In this document: positions 33,400 to 43,341 of the stretch, one piece after another
Position numbering within the stretch: the first letter of the stretch is position 1
Layout of the letters: every line of letters begins with the position of its first letter
Source of the DNA: Undaria pinnatifida
Taxonomy: Eukaryota; Sar; Phaeophyceae; Laminariales; Alariaceae
Assembly: GCA_012845835.1 (NCBI GenBank)
Contig: JABAKD010000019.1
Coordinates: 4,874,994 to 4,938,993, forward strand
Direction: 5' to 3'
Length of the DNA stretch: 64,000 nt
The notes under the pieces: model-generated
Told to the model about the DNA's origin: nothing
Database searches by the model: none
What the model saw: only the letters and a program-made list of their open reading frames with translations
Position numbers and translations under genes: made by a program

Positions 33400-34470
33400 T
33401 TGGGTTCATGCAACGTTGTGGCATGCAACGAGCTCGAGCCGGCGACTTCCGATCGCGGTGCTGGTGGGTACTGGGGCGGGCGAGGGAAACTACGTGTCAC
33501 GGCAGTTCATCGACTCCATCGAAGAACGGGATTGTTGGGGAAAGTCGTTGATAAATCCAACGGGAAAGGGCCTACTCAGCGCAGCAAACCCAAAGAACAG
33601 CGCCGTACCCCCGATGGAAGTGGTAGGCTCGTGCTTGCTGCCACTGGTCTTTGTACCGGTCGACCAAATCTGCCGTGTGAAGTTCAGGGTGGTGAAAAGA
33701 CTTCTGTATGCGATGGTGCTTGAAGTCGCGTTCATGACCGGCAATCGAAGTATCATCAGTTTCGATGGTGAGGAGGGTTTCCGGCCGACACCATCCTCAT
33801 CGTTGGTACCATTCGCTCCGAAGGAGGTTGGAGAGGCTGCAGCAGGAGCAATGTGTGCCGAATGGGACCACTATTGCGCGGTGAAACCATCGACAGACGA
33901 GCAAGAACCGGAAGAATTGGAGGAACCGATCATCCCGGCGGGGATTATGAACTTAGGAAGCTCTGTTTGGGAGGACGAAGGCGCTCTGCACTGGAAACTA
34001 CGCATTGCGAAAGACGTAGAGGTTCAAGGTGGTACCAGTATGCAGAGAGACGCTTTTGTCAAAGGCCCTCAACCTCAAGTACAGCAGCTCGTAGTGGTAG
34101 AACCAACTAACCGCTATGATCTTGAACTAGGAGTGGATCTAGGAGTGCCAAGGGGGGCACAGTGGTGGTTCCCGGGTATACCACTTCAGTGTAAGTTGTC
34201 GAATGTTACCCTGGATAGCGTGAAGAACCAGGGGGGGCTGGTGATTGCGACGGTTTACGCTGTCAACGATTACGATCGGGAACGCATAAAGTCACTCATG
34301 GACCCGGTGTCGGAGGAACCGACAAGCCCCAAACAGGACGAGTGGACCAAAAAGAAAGACACAGGGAGACCACCGGAGCAATGCAACAAAGGGGGTGAAA
34401 TCGCAGAGATTCCGAGCGAAGCCCCCAAGGTGGACCTGGGGGAGGCCAACCGCGGACAGCTCAGTCCGAG
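33400..34470 (+). mobile_element. Retroelement part: protease-like region and linker
   Basis: Near 33455-33760 the pattern IAVLVGTGAGEGNYVS followed by a beta-rich stretch resembles the retropepsin fold of Ty3/gypsy elements. A long acidic linker follows, rich in Glu, Pro and Lys, up to the RT. Protease assignment rests on position and this loose motif. Confidence 0.45.
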
Positions 34471-34479
34471 CGAAAATGA

Positions 34480-35390
34480 CGCATTGATGGGCATTCTCAA
34501 CGAGTACATCGACGTGTTCGTGGTCAACGCCAAGAGCGTACCAGCATGCAAAGGAGTGCCCATGCGCCTGGAGCTCAAAGATCCCAACGCCAAGCCATAC
34601 GTGGCACCCATTCGACACTACAGCCCGGAACAGCGCGAGATGACTCAGACTGAGGTGGTAAAACTCCTGAAGAATGGATCCATTCGGGAATCAACTTCCG
34701 AGTAGGCCGCCAATTGTTCGACGGTTCGCAAGAAAGATGGGACAATGCGGGTTGTGCAGGATTTTCGAGGTATCAATGCGCTTCTCAAATCACAGAGTGG
34801 TGGACTCGGGGACTTGCAGCACAGTATGGATGAAATGGAAGGGTCGAAATATTTCTCCAAAATCGATTTAGCTTCAGGATTCTTACAGCTCGAGATCCAT
34901 GAGGACGATCGACACTTAACGGCGTTTCGAGACGCTGACGGGAAGCTGTACAAATACGTTCGCTGCGGCTTCGGGTTGGAGACGGTGCCTTCGGCGTTTG
35001 CCAACTACGTTGGAGGGCGACTGGTAACAGTCAAGAATACGGGAATCAAGAACTGGTTGGACGACATCGCCATCCCGTCGAAAACCCTTGAAGATCAATG
35101 AGGACTGTTGCGAGAAACGTTAGAGTGTCTACGGCAGGGACGTCTAACCGTAAATCTTCAGGAATCGCATTTCTGTCAGTCGGTCATGGAGTTCGTCGGC
35201 ATGATCGTGGATAGACTTGGTACCAGGCCGGCCTCGAACAAGATTGATGCTATCACGCAGCTGTCAAGGCCGAACACGGTGGAGGAAGTGCCAGTGTTGC
35301 TGGGCATGATAGGGTACTTACGGCGATTCGAACCCCAGTATAGCAAAGTGCTGGCGCCCATTTCCGACTTGCTGAGAGATCCGAGGTTCA
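34480..35390 (+). mobile_element. Retroelement part: reverse transcriptase
   Basis: Upstream signature with YIDVFV, APIRHYSPEQ and VVKLLKNGSIRES, then VVQDFRGINALL, SKIDLASGFLQLEI, TAFRDADGKLYKYVRCGFGL, PSAFANYV and the LDDIAIPS active-site block, then the thumb and connection (HFCQSVMEFVGMIV, LGMIGYLRRF). These are the ordered RT blocks of Ty3/gypsy elements. It would copy the element RNA to DNA. Broken fossil copy. Confidence 0.85.
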
Positions 35391-35399
35391 GAACCAAGA

Positions 35400-35770
35400 G
35401 AGCGAAGAAAGAGAAAGTCCCGTGGGGAGAAGAGCAGAACAAGGCATTTAATGCGCTTATCGAGGTATTGACGTCACCTCCGATCCTAGCCCTGCCGGTG
35501 TGGACAGAACCGTTCTCGCTGTCAACCGATGCCAGTGAGATAGGAGCAGAGGCGGTGCTAACACAATGCATCGAAGAAGTGGACAAGGTGATCGCGTACG
35601 GCAGCAAAAGGTGGTCGAGAGGAGACTCCAAAACGTCAGCAACAGCCCGTGAATGCATGGCGGTCATGTGGGCAGTGAGCAAATTCCAACCCTATCTTTG
35701 GGGGCGGCGGTTCCCGCTCATCACGGACTGTTCGGCGTTGACTTGTCTCTTCAAAAGCCAATCTCACACC
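35400..35770 (+). mobile_element. Retroelement part: RNase H
   Basis: WGEEQNKAFNALIEVLTSPP then LPVWTEPFSLSTDASEIGAE, IAYGSKRWS, ARECMAVMWAVSKFQPYLWG and FPLITDCSALTCLF: the usual RNase H layout directly after RT in Ty3/gypsy elements, including acidic positions TDAS, ARE and TDCS. Confidence 0.8.
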
Positions 35771-36089
35771 GAAATACCACCGCTGGGCTCTAAGGTGGAT
35801 GGAGCACGACATAACCTTGAAGTGAAGGCCGGGGACACAACACCAGCTCCCAGATGCCATGTTGCGGTTACAGAACAAGAGCAACGCGATCGAAGATTTC
35901 GACGACTCTTTTCCAGGAGACGAGTCGTTGCCAAACGTTTACAAATGGCCACAGGGGCCAGTGCTCGATGGCGTACACCTCGAAACCTTAAGAGTGGAAG
36001 ATGTGAACGAATCTAGTACTCAAAAGTCTTAAAGTACTTGCAGCCGACGCACTCACACCCGTGGACCAATCAGAGGCAGATACTCAACA

Positions 36090-36970
36090 GACCAAGCTTG
36101 TCATCGCACCGGAGCTTCCAGTGGTGGTCATGCTCGACTGTAGGGGGGGAGGCAGCATCCTTGCATCAGAGGAATTGCTGACGGTCAGAGGACCAGGACT
36201 GGAGAGCACTGGAATGCATCAGAGCAAACGGAATGGACAGCGGTGCGAAGCTACTTTGGGTGACAACAGGGTCGCAGGAAGGCCTAACCATGTTGAGAAA
36301 GGTGAGACCAGACGTGGTGGTCGGTGACCCCTGCAGGAGGTTTAAAGGGATACGAGAGAAGAAAGGAATATCCGGAGCGAGTAGCTTAGCCCAAGCTGCC
36401 ATCGCCTCAGACGCGCGAGGCTTTATACTCGAATGTTTGGGCAACCTTTTCTGCGAACGACGGAATGGAACGACGAGATTCTTCCCGCTTTGGAACGAGA
36501 GTCATACATCGTGGACAAAGCGGAGATACTAGCGAGCCAAGTAGGGATTCCGCGGAGGAGGAAACGGACATTCGTGGTAGGAATCAAGGGAGGCCTTGCC
36601 ACAAAAGGGAAGTTAGCCGTTTGGGAGCCGAGGTGGGAGTAGGTAGAACAACCAGTTCAGGAAGTAGGGGAATTTCTGGGACGAAGACGCGCATTCTTCC
36701 TGAAGAGAGGTACCGGAGAGCGAGAGATTAACTCCTTCAACGAACCCATCATCTCTTTGAACCGTGCTCACATCATGGGGGAAAAGCCAACCGAAGGGCA
36801 TATCGCACACTCAGTGGATGCGGCACGCCTTAAACAAGCCGAAGAGTTGCACTTCAACGACTACGCCAAGATCACCACAGGGCAGGAACACTACGTGATC
36901 CCGCAGACGGTCAGCGAAAGCGCCGCGGCAAACATCATGGCAGATTTCACGTCTCTTCCAATGCTACGAG
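36090..36970 (+). mobile_element. Retroelement part: C5-cytosine DNA methyltransferase-like segment
   Basis: Placed between RNase H and integrase. In order it shows a motif-I-like start (PVVVMLDCRGGGSILASEEL, about 36116-36180), a motif-IV-like block with the Pro-Cys pair (RPDVVVGDPCRRFKGI, about 36309-36355), a motif-VI-like helix (ARGFILECLGNLF, about 36415-36455), a clear motif VIII (VGIPRRRKRTFVVGIKG, about 36541-36590), and a motif IX/X-like end (DAARLKQAEELHFNDYAK, then YVIPQTVSESAAANIM, about 36817-36945). The order I, IV, VI, VIII, X and the spacing fit DNA C5 methyltransferases. It belongs to the broken fossil element. The family call is inference from motifs; a profile search would be decisive. 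Confidence 0.65.
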
Positions 36971-37399
36971 CAGTATTAGTTGAACTAGTTGTTCAAGGCT
37001 TAATGAGAAAACCGGTACCAGAGGTCGCGGAACTAGAAGGATTGGCCTGCATGGTGTTTGAAGATTGCCTCGCACCAGCAAAAACCTTTGAGGTGACAAG
37101 AGCGGCCACGAGATCGCAGGCCAACGCCACTTCCCAGGAACCGAAGGTTGTCTGGGAGGCAGAACCGCCGTTACCTGAAGAGGAGGAGATGGAGAAGACA
37201 CCGGCGCAGACGATCACTACTACTGAACTCCCAGTGGAAGCTGATCGCCCACGCAAACGCAGGGGACAGATAAAGCCAATCCCGAGACCGAAACGGCAAC
37301 GCGATCCGTTGGAGGAATCATTAAAGGACACCAGCAGCCGTTCAAGCGAATCAGGGAAGAGACCAAGCGACCCCAGCGGTCAGAGCCATCCATGCTGGA

Positions 37400-38300
37400 A
37401 AGGGTGACAGCTATTCTCCATGATTTTCCACAGCTGATGCAGAGGTAGTGCGAAGACATGGCACTTGGCAAGATTTGGAATGAACTCCAGGAAGCGGGAA
37501 ACCGAGGATCAAGAGGTGGCTACTATGTGATGGGTGACAACCGCCTTTTGTGGGTAGCATCTCTGGGGAAGATGCCACGACTTGCAGTTCCCCAATCGCT
37601 CGTTCCAGCGATTATGGCGCTGGCGTACAGCACCTATGGGCATCCGGAGACGGCGAGAACTACAGCCTGGATTAGTCATCGGACTGCTGGCCTACCCTCA
37701 TCAAGGACGTTAGAGACTACGTCCTCTCGTGTGGATGCAGACGTCGCAAGCGGTCAGCGAGTCAACGGGTTGCCATGCTACCGTCGAGGTTCCTGCGACC
37801 CGGAGAAGTACTCGACGTCGACATCCAGGACATGGGGGTGAAGTCGGACGCAGGCAAAAAAAGTTCTACTGGTGGCAGTCGGCAAAGCCAGCAAGTTCTT
37901 GTTCGCCTTCCACTCCCCACAAAAGAAGCAATCGGAGTAGGGAGGAAACTGCTCGAAGTGATGCTTACGTTGGGGCTACCGCTGTATGTTCGCAGTGATC
38001 CGGAATCCTAGTTCACGGCAGAGGTGATGCAACACTTATTCAAGTGGTTGAACGTGACCATCGCATATGGGCCTGCCGATCATCTACGTGCACAGGGGAC
38101 GATGGAGAGACTGGAGGGGTGGCGACACGAAGCACTAGGAGAACTATGCAAGACTTGGCTTCGCAGATGTGACGAGTATGTACAACCGGCACTGTGGATC
38201 CATCGTACCTCGCCGGACCTGTGCTTACCGGGGAAGCCAACTCCCTTCCGCCTTTTCTTCGATCGTCATGCACGCACGCAAATTGATGCTAGGCACCCCG
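37400..38300 (+). mobile_element. Retroelement part: integrase (zinc-binding and core)
   Basis: YGHPETARTT matches the HPG/HxxxH part of the integrase H2C2 finger, with the Cys-rich half (SCGCRRRKRS) about 70 bases before the core. The core begins PGEVLDVDIQDMG (first Asp), continues through PLYVRSDPES (second Asp), then LFKWLNVTIAYGPADHLRAQ and GTMERL (Glu region). It would join element DNA to host DNA. Broken fossil copy. Confidence 0.75.
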
Positions 38301-38429
38301 ACATAGATGGTGGTGACTTCAGAGGCGGGATGCACAGTGACGTGGCCGACAAACGTCAAGCGTACAAGGAGGTACGGGATGTACGGATGGCTCTATCGAA
38401 AAGACATCAAGACAGACAGAAAAGTCGTG

Positions 38430-38780
38430 AGAGTCGGGATGCTGAAATTGGTCGGACCACGGTGGGAACTCATTTTGTTGTCGGAGGTAAGGTGCTGGTG
38501 AAGGAGGCGGAGTCTGTGATGGCAAGGGAAGGGATACATCATAACCTAGCCCACGAACACTGGACCGGACCTTAAGAGGTGACTGAAGTTGTCTCACCAG
38601 GACTCAGCTACATCGTCACGATGAATGGGCAAGGGATTCGCCGACGTCGGGCGTCAGCATCGAATATCAAGATGTTCTACTTACGTCCGGACGACCTCCG
38701 TCACGACTTCGAAAAGGAATTTGCTCACCTGGGATGGGGAGTTGACTTCGGACTGGCGGAGTCGTCGATCGAAGCGTAGC
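38430..38780 (+). mobile_element. Retroelement part: integrase C-terminal domain
   Basis: FVVGGKVLVKEAE, EHWTGP, EVVSPGLSYIVTMNGQGIRR and MFYLRPDDLRHDF follow the GPW-type and SH3-like pattern found after the core of Ty3/gypsy integrases. Confidence 0.65.
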
Positions 38781-38782
38781 CT

Positions 38783-39240
38783 ATGTATACCCTAATAGAC
38801 AGAAAGGCTGTGATTGGTCAGGGCAACGCTTGGAAGTGGCGATACAAGGGACGGTTCGTGGATTGCACAGAGTTGCAGTGGCTGTCCGAAGAGGAGGCAC
38901 GAGACAGTTTCACCCCTTTACAGCTAAACGTTTTCCATGCGCTGTGGGAAACGTATCACGGAGCAGAGTGTCAGGCAAGAAAAACTTCACGCTCACGCGG
39001 AAAGAAAGAGACGGGATCGACCGCGGAAAAGCGTTGAAACAACACCCCGTGGGGACCGTCATCTGGAGGGAATTCGGGGTCGCTGAAGGAAACAAGAAGC
39101 GTCAATTTTCCAAGGTCTTCGACTACAAGTCACCGTACTGGCGGGTTCGGTGCGCAGACGGTGATTGGGAGGAGCTCAACGAACGTGAAATCCTGAAAGG
39201 TGGGAGGACCGGAAATTTGCATTCCGGTTCCCCGTAAACG
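38783..39240 (+). mobile_element. Retroelement part: C-terminal extension with DGDWEEL domain
   Basis: First a chromodomain-like stretch (WKWRYKGRFVDCTELQWLSE, then FHALWETYHG), then GTVIWREFGVAEGNKK and YWRVRCADGDWEELNEREIL. The second part resembles a Tudor-like fold in which a DGDxEEL motif closes the barrel. Such tails may direct integration to chromatin. The Tudor and chromodomain labels are inference. Confidence 0.5.
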
Positions 39241-39484
39241 AGGAACGTGAAGTGGAGTTAGATGAAGAATGGGAGAAGAGTTTGGCCGAAGATCAACTAG
39301 CGAGCATGATCAAGGCCTCGGCCTACCCGGGTGGATGGGAAAAGCCGGGAAGTGGTGGATAAGAGGCTTTCAGCTGGTGCGCTTGATGAAAAGTTCTAGC
39401 AAGTCCAGCAGTACCGATCTGGGACCTAATGCGAAAAGGCGCGAGGTCCAGGGTCCCTACACCCCGAGAGACGCTTATTCCTGA

Positions 39485-40435
39485 AAATGGTGGACGCCAC
39501 TCATTCGAGCCTTAGGGTAATCGAAACACGACTAAGTGTGGGAAAAGGACCTCAATCATACTCCAGTGTATCCGCAGCCCGGTCAGCACGGTATTCTTGG
39601 GAAGCCGTGCTGGAGGGGTGTTGCGGCGGATTGACATGACGTCACATGAAATCCCGTGGCGGAATGCTACCTCATATGTCTGTAAAACTCCGATCAGTCT
39701 AGAAAGCGTGCCGCTCACGGCCTCAGTCCAAAAGCACACAAAACCAAACGAGGGAAAAAGGAACCTGAACTTGATCTGACACGAGTGTGAGTGACTGCGA
39801 ACCGAGCTTGAGTACAGCGATCGTTACCGTAAGGTATTGTGGGAGGTTTAATCCGGAGATCTGTTATATTGTACGAGCGCTTGGAAGAGGACTGCGTGAG
39901 ACGAGACTGATTTTTGCAGGCAGCTGTTGCAACAAGCAGACGGGAGGAATCAGCCTGAAGGTACACACGGAGGAGAAACGAACTAGAAGCGGTGAGAGAG
40001 TTGGGACAAGGGATTGGAGACTTGGGTACGTGTGTCTAATATACCTTTTTATCCGTTCGTTAAAATATATCTGACTAATCGTGTGATACTGACTTTTGTC
40101 GCCCTAGGATGGGCTTGGTGCATGGAGGGGAATGAAAAAAGAGCTTACTATGTCCTGTATACGGATAAATATGCATGTTATCAGTTCAACGCCAAGAACA
40201 CACACACTTTCATACGACAATTTAGGAATAAATAGCTAGATCCTGTTCCTACCATATTTGGCGTGCAATACAATAAACAGTACAAAAATGTATTGCTTAT
40301 AAGATGTAGCAGTCCTTCTCGGCAAGCTTCATTATGGAACAAATTGAGCGATTATTTCTGGCCAATATTTTTGTAGTTTTGAGGCTCCAGAAAGAGCTGC
40401 AATAAAAATAAGGGGCGTCTATTAGACTATAGCTT
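39485..40435. other. 0.95 kb right flank of the retroelement, no gene seen
   Basis: Searched by eye for a long terminal repeat matching 29.4-30.9 kb; none seen. Otherwise nothing recognised. Confidence 0.4.
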
Positions 40436-40439
40436 CAAT

Positions 40440-40780
40440 TTTCGTGGCAAGTGTTTTTTTTTTTTAATTGGTAGGTCTTGTTTTGCCGTTTGTCTTTCGT
40501 AGAAAAATCTGGCACGTACACTGTCGCCTGCGACGTTTGGTCACTACCGCCTCTGTTGAGCAGCTGTGCTGCTGTTGTGGTGCTGATGTGGTGTCCCTGT
40601 TGTGGTGGTTTCGATGGTGGTGCTGCTGCTGTCACGTTTGTGTGAGGACGAAGCTCAGTCTCGCATACAACAACAGCTGTGTGCTGTCGTCGTGGGTGTG
40701 TTTTGTGATTCTTTGTTGAGGGAGATGGGTGGCGTGTACAGCAGACATGTACTGTACTGGTATCAGACAAGGTCGAGTAT
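40440..40780 (+). repeat. CAG/CAC-rich dispersed repeat, copy 2
   Basis: Inverted partner of 22447-22810; here it reads as TTG/CTG runs (GTGCTGCTGTTGTGG). Confidence 0.65.
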
Positions 40781-40839
40781 TTCATTTTTTTTCTTCTGGC
40801 ATATTTCGACTTTCTGTACTAGGTAGTATTATATATGTT

Positions 40840-41145
40840 TTTGCACACTTTTACTTTTCAGTTTCTGGACAAGCTGTGTGGTCAGGGGCATCGTCCTATT
40901 GCCCCCCCCGGGTTTTGCCTTCAACTTTTATCGCGCGTAGTATTCAGCAATCCGACTGCTCGTCTATTTTTCATCGATTGTGGCTAATTCACTCTCTCGC
41001 GCTTTCCCCAAGCCAGTTTATGCACAAGAAAAAATCGTCACGAATTTTTACGAGCGCATGCACTTGGGGGGGCTGAAACTCACGAAACTCAGCTGCCAGG
41101 CTCAAGGATAACCTGATACGCCACCGTGGCGACAGGCTCATAGTA
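40840..41145 (-). repeat. tRNA-related SINE family 3, copy 2 (decayed)
   Basis: Partner of 5575-5870. The box B position at about 41069-41079 has drifted (GGGGCTGAAAC on the plus strand), so it is probably transcriptionally dead. Confidence 0.5.
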
Positions 41146-41149
41146 TATT

Positions 41150-41850
41150 TGGGCAGAACCACAGCAGGAGGCCGGCACACGGAGGCCCACGACCCACACG
41201 GAGACCCACGACCCACACGCACACCATCATCACGCGAGCTACGATCGTCTTTTTTTCTGTTTTTTTACGAAGCAGTGTATCACAACATTATACTTACGTC
41301 AATCATTTCTGTAGAGTTGGTAGAGTGGTATACCCTTCATGAGGAACGAAAACCCGCAATTTTCAAATTTCAGGCATGGGCGTAGTAGCTGCGCTGCAAA
41401 CTGTAAATTAACGCGGGAAGGCGAGGCGATCATTGACATTTGTATCGTGGTTTTTGGTTCGATTGCTCTAGTTTCACTGCATGGCCGCCGGTCGTCACTC
41501 CGACAGCACTCCAGACAGCAGGCGCGTTCGTCTGTGCTCAAAATTACCGTGCGGTTTGCACGGTGAAGGAAGCCCAACAGCTGTAGTTTGTAGTCGCGAG
41601 TTGGTTAGTTGTGGGAACGGGGTAACTCTATGATGTAGTTGAGTGGATACCCGCGGCCTTGTGAGTTCAGTTTGCACATTGGACCTTTTCACTTGTGCGC
41701 CTTCTTCGTATCGTGCGTTTTAGGCGGGAAAGCTCATAGTATTTTCTGAACGAATTTTAATCTAATTTTTTTTTCGGATCTTCCTTGGGCTCCAGAACCT
41801 TTGTGTGACCACGGACTCTCGATTTTTGACAAGACAAGATTACCAAAATT
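41150..41850. other. 0.7 kb without a recognised gene
   Basis: Nothing recognised. Confidence 0.4.
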
Positions 41851-41853
41851 TAT

Positions 41854-41956
41854 ACTACACTCCAACTGCTGTGAGATCGAAGATTTTGTCGAAACTCATC
41901 TCTGCAAGCTGTGTGTGATACTTCGATCGCGCGTATTACGGGTTGTGTGTCCTATT
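41854..41956 (+). repeat. PG-family head fragment D
   Basis: CACTCCAACTGCTGTGAGAT through GGGTTGTGTGTCCT, then abruptly the (TTG)n end of the next repeat. Only the first 100 bases of the family are present. Confidence 0.8.
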
Positions 41957-42240
41957 GTTGTTGTTGTTGTTGTTCTCACATTAACTCGCATAATCAAGTC
42001 CGTGGTCACAGGACAGGCTCCAGTCACTCTGGAGCTGAGGAATACCCCAGGGAAGAACACACACAACCCAAGGTGGTACACGCATATATCACAGCTGACG
42101 CAATTCATGCCTCCACCAGAAACATATAAAAGTGAAATCGGGAGTCAGTCTATCATACGATGTGCCAGGTCCAGGCCGGTGCATACGTCTCACAACTCAC
42201 GCCTGAATAAATCGACGATACCATTCGAGGCGAAGTTTTA
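41957..42240 (-). repeat. (CAA)n-tailed short dispersed repeat, copy 2
   Basis: Same unit as 11965-12240. The short triplet tail (41957-41974) butts directly against the PG head. Contains ACATATAAAAGTGAAATCGG (about 42121-42140). Confidence 0.65.
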
Positions 42241-42387
42241 GGACGTGCCGTGAAAAAAAACGCGTTCGAATTCCCATGCAAACCCATGAAATTTTTGAAA
42301 ACACACTCTAGAAAGCACGAGAGCACACACGCACACACGAGCTCAGCAACAACAGTAGCAGATGTCACAACGCGCAGACACGGCAGG

Positions 42388-42408
42388 AGAGCAGCAGCAG
42401 CAGCAGTA

Positions 42409-42444
<36 letters not shown>

Positions 42445-42605
42445 GCGGCAGCCGCAGCAGCAGTACCAACAGATAGCAGCAGCAGCAAGATAGCAGCAGC
42501 AGCAAGATAGCAGCAGCAAGATAGCAACAGCAGCAAGATATCAGTTAGTTGTAGCAGCAGCAACAAGAAAAACAGCAAGATAGCAGTTGTAGTTATACTG
42601 CAAGC
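42388..42605 (+). repeat. (CAG)n microsatellite region
   Basis: AGCAGCAGC runs with AGATAGCAGCAGCA variants. The poly-Ala and poly-Leu frames here are products of the triplet run. Confidence 0.9.
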
Positions 42606-43340
42606 AGCAGCAGGAGGAGCAGACACCCAACAAGAAACAAGACTCTGGCTGGGGTTTGTTTCTGGAAAGAAGGGTGCGTTCTCTACCAAGTTCAGCGTAG
42701 CGGCTCGCGAATTTCTTGTCCGTTCAAACATGCCCTGGTTTCTTATTACTGCTGTCAGTGGGTCCTATACTGACTGGCACTACAGATATACTTCGAAGTA
42801 GTCTAGTACACCTAAGAGGATCAGAAATACTGATCCAGGTTGGGTTGGGTCTCTCATTAGACTATACATGCATATATATAATATGACAAAGTGTGCGTGT
42901 GCACTAATAATAACAACAGTATCGAATAAGAAACCGGGAAATGGTTTAAGGCTAGATGTCACATTCGAGAAAATGCTGAGCGTCCTACACAAACTCCAGC
43001 TACAAGGTAATACAGCTCCAAAAAAAATAATGGTTTCCCTGATTTTTAGGCGTATTTGTTTATTCGGCTTTTTCTGACGGAAGGGCATGACGGCTCAGAT
43101 ACTAGCTTAGTCAACCTCATTACCCTTTCTTGTTACCCGTTTTCGCGGTATACCTGGTACCAGTTATGCAAGGACTTGCTTTGTGGGTGAATGCCGGTCG
43201 ATCATTTAGACTAGATCCACAGCATCGACCACACCAAGCACTACTGCAGGTGCTGCTTTAGTTATTATACTTATTTAGTGTGAAAACCTGTCTGGACTAC
43301 TACTGCTAATACTACTGTTTGATAATTATTAAAAAAAAAT
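42606..43340. other. 0.7 kb without a recognised gene
   Basis: Nothing recognised. Confidence 0.4.
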
Positions 43341-43341
43341 G

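Larger units (their letters stand above)
30900..39480 (+). mobile_element. Fossil Ty3/gypsy-type retroelement carrying a C5-methyltransferase segment
   Basis: Plus-strand element body. Readable order: gag, protease-like region, RT, RNase H, C5-cytosine methyltransferase-like segment, integrase with its C-terminal domain, then a DGDWEEL tail. RT before RNase H before integrase is the Ty3/gypsy order. GC and codon use contrast with the AT-richer flanks. The copy is broken, with roughly a dozen interruptions, though motifs of every domain can still be read, so it is of moderate age. I found no flanking LTRs, so ends are approximate and age cannot be estimated from LTR divergence. Component parts are listed below. 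Confidence 0.85.

Noticed and set aside
42153-42731. Long frame rich in Ala and Leu
   Set aside because: Produced by the CAG triplet run.
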